Shown piece after piece: positions 44,015 through 55,886 of a stretch of DNA of 64,000 nucleotides (within the stretch, counting starts at the first letter, position 1; the number at the start of each line of letters is the position of its first letter). The stretch is from contig JAKJHU010000037.1 in NCBI GenBank assembly GCA_022316685.1, positions 1,227,792 to 1,291,791 on the forward strand, written 5' to 3'. The notes beneath the pieces were generated by a model. The model searched no databases and was not told where the DNA came from. It saw only the letters and a list, made by a program, of their open reading frames with translations. The DNA comes from Progne subis subis. Taxonomy: Eukaryota; Chordata; Aves; Passeriformes; Hirundinidae. The position numbers were made by a program, and so were the translations under genes.

Positions 44015-44164
44015 AAAAGAAAAGAAAAGAAAAGAAAAGAAAAGAAAAGAAAAGAAAAGAAAAGAAAAGAAAAGAAAAGAAAAGAAAAGAAAAGAAAAGA
44101 AAAGAAAAGAAAAGAAAAGAAAAGAAAAGAAAAGAAAAGAAAAGAAAAGAAAAGAAAAGAAAAG
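44015..44164 (+). repeat. (AAAAG)30 pentanucleotide microsatellite
   Basis: This is 150 bp of uninterrupted AAAAG, exactly 30 units, all purine on the sense strand. It is flanked on the left by ggaag and on the right by an A/C-rich stretch (caccacccaaacaaac). Open frames on both strands here (65-126 codons, Lys/Glu/Arg or Phe/Leu/Ser repeats) are artefacts of the repeat. Confidence 0.98.
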
Positions 44165-46784
44165 ACACCACCCAAACAAACAAACAAAAACAATGACAGA
44201 GGAAAGAGGTCAGAGATGTATCAAAAAGCAAACAAACACAAATAAACAAAAATCTAAAACTTACAACATAAGCTTCTATATTTCTATTGTTCGAGTCACT
44301 TAACTTGTGAGACTAGTATAGTTTATGCTTATGGGTGGCAATACTTTTAGGAAAATTAAATAAAGTACACATGTGTAAGGTTGTATGGTGAATTATGCAG
44401 CTGCAATGAATCCCAAATACAGGGTTGTATTTGGGCCAAAAAAAATAAAATTCTGTGTGCTGTGGTGGCTGTACACACCAGTATCAATATCGAGGGGGGC
44501 CAGACTGTGCCAGACTCAGCTCATTCAGCTCCTTTTCCACCCTAGGTTCACAGCTCTGTCTATCAGACTCCAAGCCACAAACTTTCTATTTCCTTCCTAT
44601 GAACTTTTCAAGGGTCATTGCTAATGTGAAGGTGCCTGTCCACAGGTCAAAATTGGGCAGATGAGCTTGGCTGATTGGGATTTACTCTGGCATCGACGTT
44701 TACAAGTAAAGAAAGAAAAAAGGTAGATGGTAGATTGAAGAAAATTAAATAGGCACCAAAACACCACGGTGGTTTCTGTTGGTCTCCATTAGGATGACCT
44801 GTGTGTAATGGAAGAGGAAAGCTTTGATAATGAACTATTTAATATATAGTAAAATGTGGGGTTTGTTCTAAGTGCAAGTTATTCACTTGTGAAGTTGATT
44901 TAAATGCTTATTCAGGATCCAGGTCTTATTTTACATCTCTTGAAATAAAATATTGATCAAGAAATATTTTTTTAATAAGATCATGTTCTGAAGAAGTTAG
45001 TATTAACATTAATTCCATTATTTAATTCTATACAATCACTGGTTCTTTTGCCAATCAATATCTAAACAGGCCTATGTAATGTCACCAAAACACAATGGAA
45101 GTTAAAAGAGGATTTTGTGTGTTGCTATATTCACATAGATTTCATAAGAACCAGGTTTTATGGTGGGTCACACCATGAACTAAGGTTTGTACTGGCACAT
45201 ATGGTGGAGTGTGTGGTAACGTAAAAAGAAAGGACAACATAGTGCTAAGACTGGCTTTTGGAATGTTGCATCTTAAAGTGTGTATTAGTAATATCTATTA
45301 TTCTGCCCCTTTAAATAAAGAAAAAATGCTTTTAGTAATTTATGAACCTCAAGTGTAAAGAAGACAATTCTCCAGCTAAATCTTACAGTATGTTATCTAA
45401 GTAGCAAAGAAATGGCTTGATGTGAGTTGTAGAGCATCATCAGAAAATAGTTCACTTCTCATGCCATAAATCAGCACATAATTTTTAAAGGTAGTTTCTA
45501 AAACACTGGTTGGCTTACTTCTTACTAGCATTGCTGTAGTTTTTAAAATTAAATTCAACATCTTATTGTCTCTTTTTATATTACTTCTTTTGCTTCAAAC
45601 ATAATTCTCCTCTTTTTTATAAAAAAGCCAGGACATTGGGGGTTTTGATTCTCAAAGTTTAGCACAATGTGGCTTACCCTTGTTTAAGGTTTCTCCTGTT
45701 TATCAAAGGGAAATGGTGTTTTGTGGCTTGCAGAAAATCAGGGGGAGGTGAGTGTGCTGTACCACAAAACTGCTGTATTGTTCCTGCAGCAACCTGATTT
45801 CAGTATTTCAAAGGCCTTCAGTGAATCCCTTCAGTGACCAGAAAGGGTCATCCAAAAATTGACAGGCTAGCACAGAGAAATGTATTGTAACCTCACAAGT
45901 TTACCATTTGGTTTCTTTTACTCTGATGTCTGCCAAAACAAAGATTTGTGGAGATGGTGTAAATAAGCCAAACCAGGGATGAAGTAGAACAGCAATCTAT
46001 CTTGACAGCATTCAGTTCACCACTACAGGTTCAAAATATTAAAAATACTATAAATTAATTAAACCCTCTTCTTTCATACTCAATTATGAAATAGCTGAAG
46101 TAAGGAGGAAATTAAACAAGATCTTTTCTTAATTTAACCCAGAAAGATGGTATAAAAGATGGGAGTAATTTCCTAGGGATATGTGAGGAGGTTTCAGCAT
46201 TACATGACCATTACATTGAGAAATAACAATGTATAGCACCACAAATGGTAGTACTGACTTAAAGATGTTCTAATGAAAATTAATACTAGGACACACATGT
46301 TGCTATAGTACAAAACCAAGCCATAGGAGCTACTGTTATCCATAATCTGGTAGGATAAGTATATAAGAGAAGATAAATAGCTTCTAGAGCCATTTGGAGA
46401 ACTATATTCATTTGGATGAATGAAGTGGAAAAATACTTTCTTGTGTGATCTTTGGAAGTTTTTACATATCCTTTGTAGAGCAAACAGTGAAAATCAGTTG
46501 TTTGCATATGTCTCATCATCTGAAATTCAGTAAGTTACTGCCTTTATTGTGCTTCCTTTTCTTTGAAATGAAAAGTGGGTCGTAACACTGGCCAACTTTC
46601 TAAGGCCATTTGAAATCTGTAGAGGACAACTTTACGGAGATGTTCTTGACTTATTTTGAATCTGTTTGAATCTGCTGTCTTCAGAGCTTTAATTTTAATA
46701 GTCAATGGAAAATTAAAATGTTAATGAAAAACTATATTATGAAAGATTTATAAAACTTTTAATGTGTTTCTTTATTTTATTTAG

Positions 46785-46845
46785 GGTGAAGTTGTTTTCC
46801 GAAATGGAGAAAGGATGGGAACAATCAAATTTACGCAATTCCAAG
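46785..46845 (+). CDS. GABBR2: GABA-B receptor subunit 2, internal exon ending in phase 1
   Basis: This 61-bp exon encodes GEVVFRNGERMGTIKFTQFQ plus the first base (g) of a split codon. The acceptor is tattttatttag|ggt and the donor CCAAG|gtaggt. Nineteen of 20 residues match the human sequence I recall, with Glu for Gln at position 2. In the mammalian protein FTQFQ is followed by Asp, consistent with a GA(T/C) codon split after its first base. The segment is near the end of the Venus-flytrap domain. A 34.4-kb intron precedes it. The next exon, expected to encode DSREVKVGEYNAV or similar, is not visible in the 17.2 kb that follow, so the gene continues beyond the window. Confidence 0.92.
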
Positions 46846-47229
46846 GTAGGTTGCAAACAATTTTCATTATATTATGTATGCAGTTTCAAACATTCGTGTT
46901 GGTTGAATTTTTTTCAGGATTTTTTTAAATATGTACAATTTTTTTTTTAAAGAAACTTCTTGGAAGATTCAGAAAGGAACCTAATAAGTTTTTGTTACCT
47001 GTTTAAAATGCTGTGTTCTGAACCTTGAGCGCTGTGAGGTATTTCCAAGAATTTTCCTTGATGACAATCCCAATATTTATAGAAACTACTGATCTATAGC
47101 AACCTGTAGCTGTTTAAAAAACCCTACTGGTCAGCTAAGTATCCACTTCTTAATACAGTTGTTTCTTAAAAATGAATGTGAAAATTGAATTTAGAGAGGA
47201 CTTTTGTTGTTTAGATCTTTCAAGTTAGT

Positions 47230-47985
47230 TTTATGCGCTCTCTGAAGACTCACTTTTGACGTTCTGCAACTGCTTGCTAAAAGTTGCTTCAGGAGTCTGT
47301 CCCTTGGTGTGCCGAGGATATAAACTGCTGACCTCATCCCTTGGAGGCAACATGCTCCACAGCGCAACCCACCAAGCCTGCTGTATCCTCTCAGCCTGAG
47401 CTGCTCCTGCAGGGAATGGTCTCAGCGGCAGAGACCGCAAATGAAGCCACAGGGATTTGTCAGGGGCCATTTGCAGCCAGGATGAGGCGCTTGCTGGGAG
47501 AGCTTTCTGCAGAAATGGTGACTCATGTTGTAGTTGTTTCTGCAGTTTATAAGAATGCAATTCATGTGTTTTTTTCCTTGGCTGAGATAAAACAGGAGAT
47601 GGTCTTGTGAGGGTAGTCATAAGCTAGCAAATTCTTTTCATACAATGAATGAGAGAGAAGATAGTTTTCCCTTTGGTTTCAGGAGAGCGCTTTAAACATA
47701 ATCGTGCTGACCAAGTTACAAAGGCTCATTCTTTAAACAGAAATTATCTGCTGTATGGACATTATTATTAATGAACAGCAATGCACTTGAGGGGTTCTGT
47801 TGTTACTCATTCTGAATTACTGAAGCAATCTTCAGAATTGCTCTTGCCTCACAACTGTAAGTGATGCTATTAACTCGTGTTCCCGGAAGCATTTCGACCC
47901 ACTAAAACTTTGCAGACAACATCTCACGTTAATGTAATTTAGGAGTTCTTGCTCGACACTAACGATAAATATTGATTGCTTCCTC
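47230..47985. other. CpG-retaining intronic block, function unknown
   Basis: This stretch starts about 385 bp after the 46785-46845 exon. It keeps more CpG dinucleotides than the surrounding AT-rich intron: about six in 47230-47620 and about eight in 47690-47985 (for example gagcgc, atcgtg, cccgga, ttcgac, cacgtt, ctcgac, aacgat). The first half is open in several frames (129 codons on minus, 89 on plus) but matches no family I know, and base composition explains the openness. It could be a regulatory element or simply a local compositional island. Confidence 0.3.
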
Positions 47986-48007
47986 TTCTTCCTCCCCGCT
48001 GCCCCCC

Positions 48008-48032
48008 TTTTTTTTTTTTTTTTTTTTTTTTT
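48008..48032 (+). repeat. T25 homopolymer at the edge of a pyrimidine tract
   Basis: A run of 25 T preceded by cttcttcctccccgctgcccccc, making a polypyrimidine stretch of about 50 bp. It marks the right edge of the CpG-retaining block at 47230-47985. No AG acceptor with following GABBR2 coding sequence is seen. Confidence 0.93.
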
Positions 48033-51000
48033 CCATAATACTGGTTTTTACAGCTACATGAAAGAATCATGAGAAAATATTTACAAGAGGTGTTTATTCC
48101 TCAGAAGTCTGGAGAAGCTCTAATGCATTTTGCCTAAGGTAGATACATGTACCCTTCTGGAACACCTGAGCAAGGAGGAAGGCTGGCATGTTCCCTCTGC
48201 ACATTGAGGATGTGATTTAGGATCATGGGAAGGTGCAATTCTGGTTCTGAACTAAACCAGAAGAGCAGTAGAAGTCCAGGATAGCCGATTTTATATTGAT
48301 TTTTTTTCTCCAACCATTCAGACTGAGGTCCTTTATATTTTCAGCTTCATATCAGATACTATTTAACACCAATGGTTTTAACATCAGCTAAAATATTGTT
48401 AGATCAGTAAAAAAACAGGAGACAGCCACCTCTTTAAAATCCCTTGCAAATGAAAATTACTGTTTCAGAAGTGATTCAGGCACATACTCAGTATTTTGAT
48501 CATCAAAGAAAGATTTCCAATTAACCTACAGGAAAAAAATAACACAGGCATCCTATGGTGAAATGCCAGAGGAGGACTGGATTTCTACTCATGCAAGCTA
48601 TAGTTCGTCAACACATCTTAAGGCTTATCTCAAGTTTAGTTTAGTTTTTCACTCATTTTGGAAATAAAGAGAATGTGCAAAAATGCATGAGAAGTTGAAA
48701 TAAGGAACCATATAGCAACATAGATTAAAGTTTTCTCTTTTATAACTACAAATAATAGTCTAAATATTATCAAGGATTTTTCTGTTCTTTTATTGGTATT
48801 GTTTTTGTTCAAAGCTTTTATATTCAATACTTGTGGTATAATTGTAGACATTATTAATTTGTTCAAAAGAATCCTTTATTGGTTAGGAAACTTTCTGAAA
48901 CATTCTCATGAACTTTTAATAATTCTTGGACTATTGGGAAAGTTCCTAGTAATGTAAAGAATTAAATAAGTCCAGTGCTTAAAATGGTAAATGGGCTTTT
49001 CCTTTGTAGTTATAGCTGTTAGGACTGATCAAGCATGAGACAGATATACAACTCATTTGTTAAAGGGTTTCTATGTAAGAATATAATACAAATCATGATG
49101 ATTTCAATGAAAAAAGACCACATCAAAGATGGCTTGTAAATGCTTTTGTAAGATTAGTTGTAATTATGAATATAGCTTATATTAAATGTGTTAGTAACTT
49201 ATTATCATAATCATTAGGAATTGCCAGTGTTAGTGTTCCATACTTCAGGAGTCATTTTTTCAGCTACACAGCTTTATAATTTCTTTAACAATTTGAATTA
49301 AAGTTGTCACAGTTGTTCACAGTTGAAATAATTCAATGCAAAAAAATAAAGCAGATAAATAGGTAGCCATATATCAGAATATTGCCAAAACCTCTTTTCT
49401 TCATTTCCTTGGGTAGAAAAATCAGCAGGGAAGTCTCAGGAGCTAAATTTTCTGTTCTCTTCTGGAAAGTTTTGTTTTAATGAGACTATCTGCAAACATT
49501 TTGGCTATGGAAAAAGCAGACAAGCACATCTGCCAGAGGCAAGGGAAAAACCCGCCTCTGAGGGTTCAAGGGGTAACTGCAGTACGGCTGACACACTGTG
49601 ATGAAATTCTGAATAGCTGGTTTAATTTTGGATCTAGATACAGTTTTTCCCAAACTCATGCTAGTCATGCCTCTTTTTCAGCTTCTGTGCAGTCTGTTAC
49701 TTTTCTAAGTGATCAAATAGATGGTGCCAGAGATAGCTGTGACCAAACTGCTTGCTGCTTTATAGATCATGAATACTTCCCAGGAATTATTTAGTATGCA
49801 ACAGAGAATACAAAGCACACATAATAGCATTTTCTCCCCCTATCTTACTGGTAAATAAAGAGCAGACTGCTAGTTTATCTGAGTTTAGCTTCAAATATCC
49901 AATTGATGTTTGAAGCTGGCATCTTTCCGAATGAATGACGATTTTTCTATGGGTGCAATTTAAGAACTCTTCTCATAGTCAGATATGTAGTTGAAGTAGA
50001 CGGTCAGTATCTTTTGTCTAGAGAGACCTGAAAAAGAGTCCTGACAACTTTTATGGGTGTATCAGGGAGCAAGGAGGGCAGTAAAAAAGCTGAGATTGTA
50101 GATTGCTGTTATAGAGGGAGGCTTCAAGGACAGATCTATACCTGTCTTTCAAAATGTTTCACTTTGGCAGATCCTTTCTGATCAATCTGACTGGAGCCTA
50201 GAAGGCACCTTGCTTTCAGTCAGACTCCTGTTTCTTTCAGGCATTAAATAAAACCTGAGAGACATCTGTGTTGTAATAGGTTAAAAAGAAAAATCAAAGA
50301 ATTGTAAACATATACAAACGAAATGTGCAGAAATCGTGCTTTGTGTAGATAGGAACAAAAGTTTGTGGTACTGCATATTGGAAAAAAACTTTAAGGAAGT
50401 GGGTGATCACCTGCCTCATCTTTCTGGGAAGAATTTAAGTGTTTCAACTCATTTAGCCAAGTAATGTGGTATGACGTGTTAGTGTTGAAAGGTGATCTGA
50501 TCTGAGCGTGACTTGTCAAGTGTAACACCTTTGCCATTCTCAGAAAAAGCTTTACTAAGCTTCTGCAGTAAAAGCCCCAGATATTATTCTCTGAGCTTGA
50601 TCAAAGGAGTAGACAAACAAACGTCTACACTACAGTGGAAGGTACTTAAGAATCCCAGTTTGCTTTCCTGGATCCTCGGTTCATCTATAATTTATTCTCC
50701 AGGGTCATCAATCCAACCCTGGAAAAGTCTCCTTCTATTTATTCTAAATACAGACCAGCATACTGCTTAACTACTGTTGGTTCTTGCTTCTACAAAGGCT
50801 TATATAAATAATGACACTAATTGCCTTTGAATTTTTTTTTTTTAATATTTAATATTCTATCCAGTATATAACCCAAAGAACCAGTCTGTGGAATTTTTTT
50901 TTTTCTGTGATAATGTTGAAGGAATATAATCCAATGAATAGAAAATACTTAGGAAGAACTCTGAAAACTCAGACATATATATGTATATGGAAACTGTGAT

Positions 51001-51510
51001 GTCAAATATCCAGAATCAGTGGATTAATATTTCACTGCTTCTGCAAAAAAAACTTAAAAAGTCAGAATAAAAATTCAGAATAAAATTTCCTTATAAATAT
51101 TAAGATTTTGAGATTAAGGCATACCTTCAAATGTCTAGATATGAATTGTTTGAGCCATTGTTTAGTAATGATCAATATATAATTGCTAGTGTCATGTAAT
51201 GAGTAATGAAGACATAACTGACCTGTTTATCCTGGACAGAGGATTCTGAGCTGGATCCTTCTGGAAAAGATCACCATATCATAAAAAACCTATAATTTTT
51301 CAAGCAAAAAAGGGAATTACTGAAGAAGTCAGAAAGCTTACTTCTGACACATTCTAACAGGAGATTTTGACTGTAATTACATTAATGTGTATTTTGTAGA
51401 CTTCATGCTGTCCCGTATCCAGCCCATTTTTATCTCCGTATGAGTAGTGTAATTTTATTGTAACTGTACATACCTTAGTGACCAGTGGCTTTTTTAGCTT
51501 AGTGATCAAT

Positions 51511-51588
51511 TCACAGAATTGAAAGGGACCTTAAAGATCATCTAGCTACAACCCCCATGCCTTGGGCAGGAACACCTTCCACTTGATC
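51511..51588 (-). mobile_element. CR1 LINE 3' fragment
   Basis: The stretches tcacagaattgaaagggacc and ttaaagatcatctagctac, then acccccatgccttgggcagg and aacaccttccact, match the reverse complement of a CR1 3' UTR. It is about 78 bp and 5'-truncated. Confidence 0.85.
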
Positions 51589-53134
51589 GTGATCTATATG
51601 AAGATAGAAGCATTCACAAAACTGATTTAAAGTCCCATTTCAATACGGAGAGGTGTACCAAATAGAACTCCAAAAGGGTGTGCCTTAAATCTGGAGTCAC
51701 TGAGTACTGACATTACTGATTAAGAGGTTGAACTAGAATATATGATTATTGAAACATACAGTGGTCTCTGGGAGAGTCAGCAAGCACAAGGGGGACTAGA
51801 TGAGGGTTCAAACAAATATTAAGAATTTGAAGAAGTAATCAGGAGAAAAAGAATGTTGGGTTTTTTAGGTCAAATATCTGGTGCTGAATTGGGAGCAAAC
51901 TTCTGGACAAATACAAAATGGAGAACAATTCACCAGTCCCTAGTTATACATAGAAAGGGCTACAGATTACAGTAGGTGAATGAACATGAATAAGCAAAAA
52001 CATGAAAAAGTAAAAAAAGAAAATTTCTGCACTGGGATGTAAAATTAATAGTATCCTTTTAATCTCCCTGGTGCAAAAGGCTATAACTAACTACTGTGTC
52101 CAGTTCTGATTAAAGAAAAATATGTAGAGAAAACAGAATATTAAGAACATACCTCAATGCAAAAAACAAAATATCTAGGCTGTTTAGAGAAGATGCTAAA
52201 AATGCACAACAGCTGCTGATAAAACAGTTTCTTTTCCTGCCCTCATCATCTGGCTGAGAATTATGAGATTTGGAGTGGAGATTTGAGCCAATGTTATGAA
52301 AGGATATTTAAACACTGGAAAATATATAAAAATTGCTATCTTTGGAAGTTTTGAAAAACAAGTTAAACTGACACCTGAAGTGCTGTAGATGTATTTGGTG
52401 TGCCATGAGACAAGACAGATGACTTTTATTACATCTTGAATTCTCCACTACTCCAGCTGTATTTCTTCTGGAGCTGTTGCTCCTCTGCAGTGTCCATAAT
52501 GGGATTCTGGCACTTTATTTACAAATATGTGTGTCCATGTTATGCTATTAATACCACTTGTTGTACTTCTCTGTATTGTTTCTAGTGAGAGACATAGGAT
52601 AAGCATGAAACCCTAGATTTGTGATTAGGGAGGAAACATTTCCTCCCTACTATTTGTAAGGAGGAAACATAAAATTTAATTGCTCTTCCATCTGTTCTGT
52701 GTTCTATTGTTTTCTTTTTTCCTTTAAACCAAATTTGTGTGAGTGTAAATCCTTTGATTCCTCAGCCAAGTATCAAAACTGCTGATAGGTGTTAGGGCCA
52801 TTCACCCTTTGTCTTCTGAACTATCAGTCTGGATATTTTTCTATGTTGTACAAGGATTTAGCTGGACAAATAGTGAAAACCATTATGCAGACGTGTGTAT
52901 AAATACAAAGAGGTGAAAAATACAGTTCTCCTCAGGCAGGAAGTGAATTGAAGCTGGGATTTCCCAATTATATGATGAGTCTGTGTTATGAGTGGGTATG
53001 TGTATCGTAACAGGTGCGTGGTTTACACTCTGAGATTCACAAGGCAAGTGTTTTCATGTCTGTTTGAGCTGAAGAGTGTCTTTGGACCATAAGATTTAGT
53101 CATTGCATGTGGATTTATTGTCTATCAATTTCTC

Positions 53135-53800
53135 ATGTCTTTCATGAATCCATTTATACTTTTGGCCTTCAACACATTTACTGGCAATGAGTTTCACAAA
53201 ATAATTATGCATGTAATGATTAAAGCCCTTCCATCTGTTTGTTTTAAATCAACTGTCGTGGAATTTCACAGGGCATGCCTTGCTTCTTGTGATGTGATAA
53301 GCAGTGAAAAATTGTGTCTTACTTTTTACACATCTTTCATGATTTACAGATCTCTCTTATCAATGAGTCTCTTTAGAAATGCAAGTTTTGTTGTCCATTT
53401 AGTTCTTTCATCATGTAAAAGTTGCTCTATAATTTTAATAAACCTCTACCCTTCCTGATATTCTTATTCATTTTTTGTGAGAGCTTAATGAGACCCATAC
53501 ACAAAGGTCCACCTTCATAGCTCTCCTTTCTGAATGGCCTTTCTGCATTATTTTAACTGCTTTCACAATATTCTGTTTTGCCACATTCATCCTCTTTTTG
53601 GTTCTTTGGCCACCGGTGAGCCCAACACTGATGTTTTCAAAGAACCAGCCACAGTAAGTCCAACCCCTCATCCTGGGTGCCCTTAATTGCTTAGTACCAA
53701 GAGCTGCATTTGTATACTTGATATTAATTTTCTCTTGTATGTTATCCTGATCCTCACTAGCATTGAAGATCACCTGTAATTTTTTTTATCAGTATTTCAC
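53135..53800 (-). mobile_element. Old, diverged CR1/L3-like LINE relic
   Basis: Segments in order resemble the reverse complement of the CR1 lineage best known from turtles and crocodilians: aatgagtttcacaaaataat, tctgtttgttttaaatcaac, tttacacatctttcatgatt, tgatgttttcaaagaaccag, ccacagtaagtccaa, and agcattgaagatcacctg. Similarity is patchy with many substitutions and indels, as expected for an insertion older than the bird-specific CR1 copies elsewhere in the window. The right boundary is uncertain and may reach about 54000. The frames of about 100 codons inside it on both strands are not genes. Confidence 0.65.
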
Positions 53801-54311
53801 TCACCTTTATAACAGTCCTCTGACAGATGAAACTACACAGGACATTATATTTAATATATGTTTGTAGCTGTTCTCCCCTTTTATTGTCAGATTTTTTTTT
53901 TGACACATTTCCTATTCAGTTTCTGTTCTGTTCCATACCTACCAGTAGCAACGTTTCCCCCTGTGCCAGTTATTTCTCTTGTAATCTGTTGGCATTATTT
54001 ATTAGGAGCAGGGGTTTGTGTTGATTTGATTTGTTTTTATAAACACAGAAAAGTGTATTAAAATGCAGGTACACAAGTTGTGTACTTGTGCACTTGTGCT
54101 GTCAAAGTGGAGAAATGACAGATAAGGGCTATAGAAATCATCTGGGGTCTTAGGGAATTATTTACAAAGACGGAATAATGGGATTAAGTGTGGGGAATTA
54201 CTTGAGTCACCTCATTTTGAACAAGCTGCATTGTGTGGATATAAATTACAAGGCCAGGGAGGACACGCTGGAAGGGGACACTGATGAGCAGCTGCTGGTC
54301 GTCATGGCAGC

Positions 54312-54347
54312 TTGTTTTGTTTTGTTGTTTTGTTTTGTTTTGTTTTA
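54312..54347 (+). repeat. (TTTTG)n-type tract
   Basis: Thirty-six bases made of TTTTG units with one TTG interruption. Confidence 0.9.
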
Positions 54348-55855
54348 CCTGAGCTAGCTTGAACAAGGCCAACTGCAGTGCTGAGAGCAGTGTAGCAATA
54401 ATAACATGGAGCAGATTGGAAGCTGGAAATCTGCCCAGGGGCAAAATCAGCGGTTTGGTAGGTAACCTTTCCATTGGGAGCACAGCTATGGGAGGCCACA
54501 GCTCTGCAGCTATTAGCATTCAAGCCAACTAGTTTCAGACCAGCTGGGTACTTCTGTGCCACCCAAAGTTGCAGTGAGCATGACAGGGTTGCTGGGGAGA
54601 GTTGCATTCATTGTTTTCCCCTAGGCACATATGAGGAGCAGGGGAGACCTTTTTATCACTATGTTTCTGTGCCTGTGCTTTACGGAAAGGTTCGTCCCTT
54701 GAGAGGTGGTTTGAACTGTGCAAATAATTACTACTGGGACAAGCACACACGTTACAGAAGAAGCTGTCATTTTCATAGGATTCCACTTCAGTTCATTCTG
54801 CGAACTCAGGCACAAAGTGTTTCGCAGGATCTGATGAGTCTCTGTCACTATGTCGTGCAAAAAAAATGTCTTAGGAGATGTCTTAGTTATCAAGAAAAAA
54901 TACTAACTTTCAAATGTACCAGCTGAAGAAAAAAAGTTGAAAAGCAATGGAAAATAATTTACAATAATTAATTTCTACCAAAGACTGAACTATCCAGCTC
55001 TAAGTCAACAGAAATTAGTACCCCACTAAAGAAGTGGTGTCTAAGAAGAACCTGAAACAGCTGTCAGGTTCTTCTTTCAGTGCTCTCTGACTTCCACTGT
55101 AGTTTAAACTATACTTCAACTTTTTTTTTCTACTTCTACTAGAGTTAACTTGTTCAGATATTCTATTTCAGGTGATGTGGAGTGCTGTCCCTTGCTGTCA
55201 CCACCCAGTCCTCCCTGTCTTTAGATGATACACAGAGGTTTTCTTGAGGGCTATGAGGCCACCATGAACTGCTGCTCTCTTCAGAGCTGTGTGCTGGCAC
55301 ATCTCAGAGAGATGCTTTTTTTTAAAGAATTTCTAACACTCTACATGGGAATAAAAAAAAACACAGAACATTTACAAGAAACCCATGAAATTCTGGTATA
55401 TATTACAGGAAAATATTTAATTTGCTGTAAATAATAGAGAATTCTGTCTACTGCAATGACATCATCACTAACTTGTAGTTCAAATATTTCCCCAAGATAC
55501 ACCGAACCATGAAATAGAATAACTTTAATTCTTAATGAATGGAAAAGAAGGAAATGAAGTTTATCTAGGTCACTGAAAGGACCTAGATTTATCATTTGAA
55601 ATTACCATTTGAGCAGAAAAAACAGTGTTGTTGAGTAGTATAGCCAGCATGTTAAGGTTTGTATAGTTGTAGGTTACAGATGTGAAGATAATCATATAGA
55701 GTCTAAAAGATCTCTGAATCTATGGAATCTTATAACAAAGTATATTTGACAAAAAATTCCTTCATAGAATTGCTTCAGGGATGGCAGACAATATCATCAC
55801 AGTTTTCTGAGAAAACAGCTGTGATCTCTTTCAGATAAGGGAGATGAAAAAGGAA

Positions 55856-55880
<25 letters not shown>
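55856..55880 (+). repeat. T25 homopolymer
   Basis: A run of 25 T followed by aaagagtgaagatgg; no element is recognised beside it. Confidence 0.95.

Positions 55881-55886
<6 letters not shown>

Larger units (their letters stand above)
12376..46784 (+). other. GABBR2 intron, about 34.4 kb
   Basis: This large intron is bounded by gtaggt and atttag. Recognisable content: a 16-bp tandem duplication (12807-12838), T36 (14936-14971), A56 (16169-16224), a CR1 fragment (16490-16780), T/G-rich tracts near 19.1, 19.8, 35.9 and 40.9 kb, an AT-rich simple stretch (22790-22885), T24 (25950-25973), a short CR1 end (28173-28210), a TTG array (28973-29032), a 28-bp-period duplication (38109-38160) and an AAAAG array (44015-44164). 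Everything between is unique AT-rich sequence. No further GABBR2 exon was recognised, and open frames of 60-128 codons on either strand show no family resemblance. Confidence 0.8.

Noticed and set aside
43799..44303. Several long Phe/Leu/Ser or Lys/Glu/Arg repeat frames.
   Set aside because: Products of the AAAAG array, open in all frames because the pentamer contains no stop codon in either direction.
47231..47620. 129-codon minus-strand and 89-codon plus-strand frames.
   Set aside because: The region has locally higher GC, which lengthens open frames on both strands. Neither translation looks like a known protein.
54474..54926. 150-codon plus-strand frame, one of the longest in the window, overlapped by frames on the minus strand.
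   Set aside because: Overlapping frames on both strands, no recognisable domain, no splice-compatible context. A stretch around 54630-54660 faintly recalls CR1 but too weakly to call.
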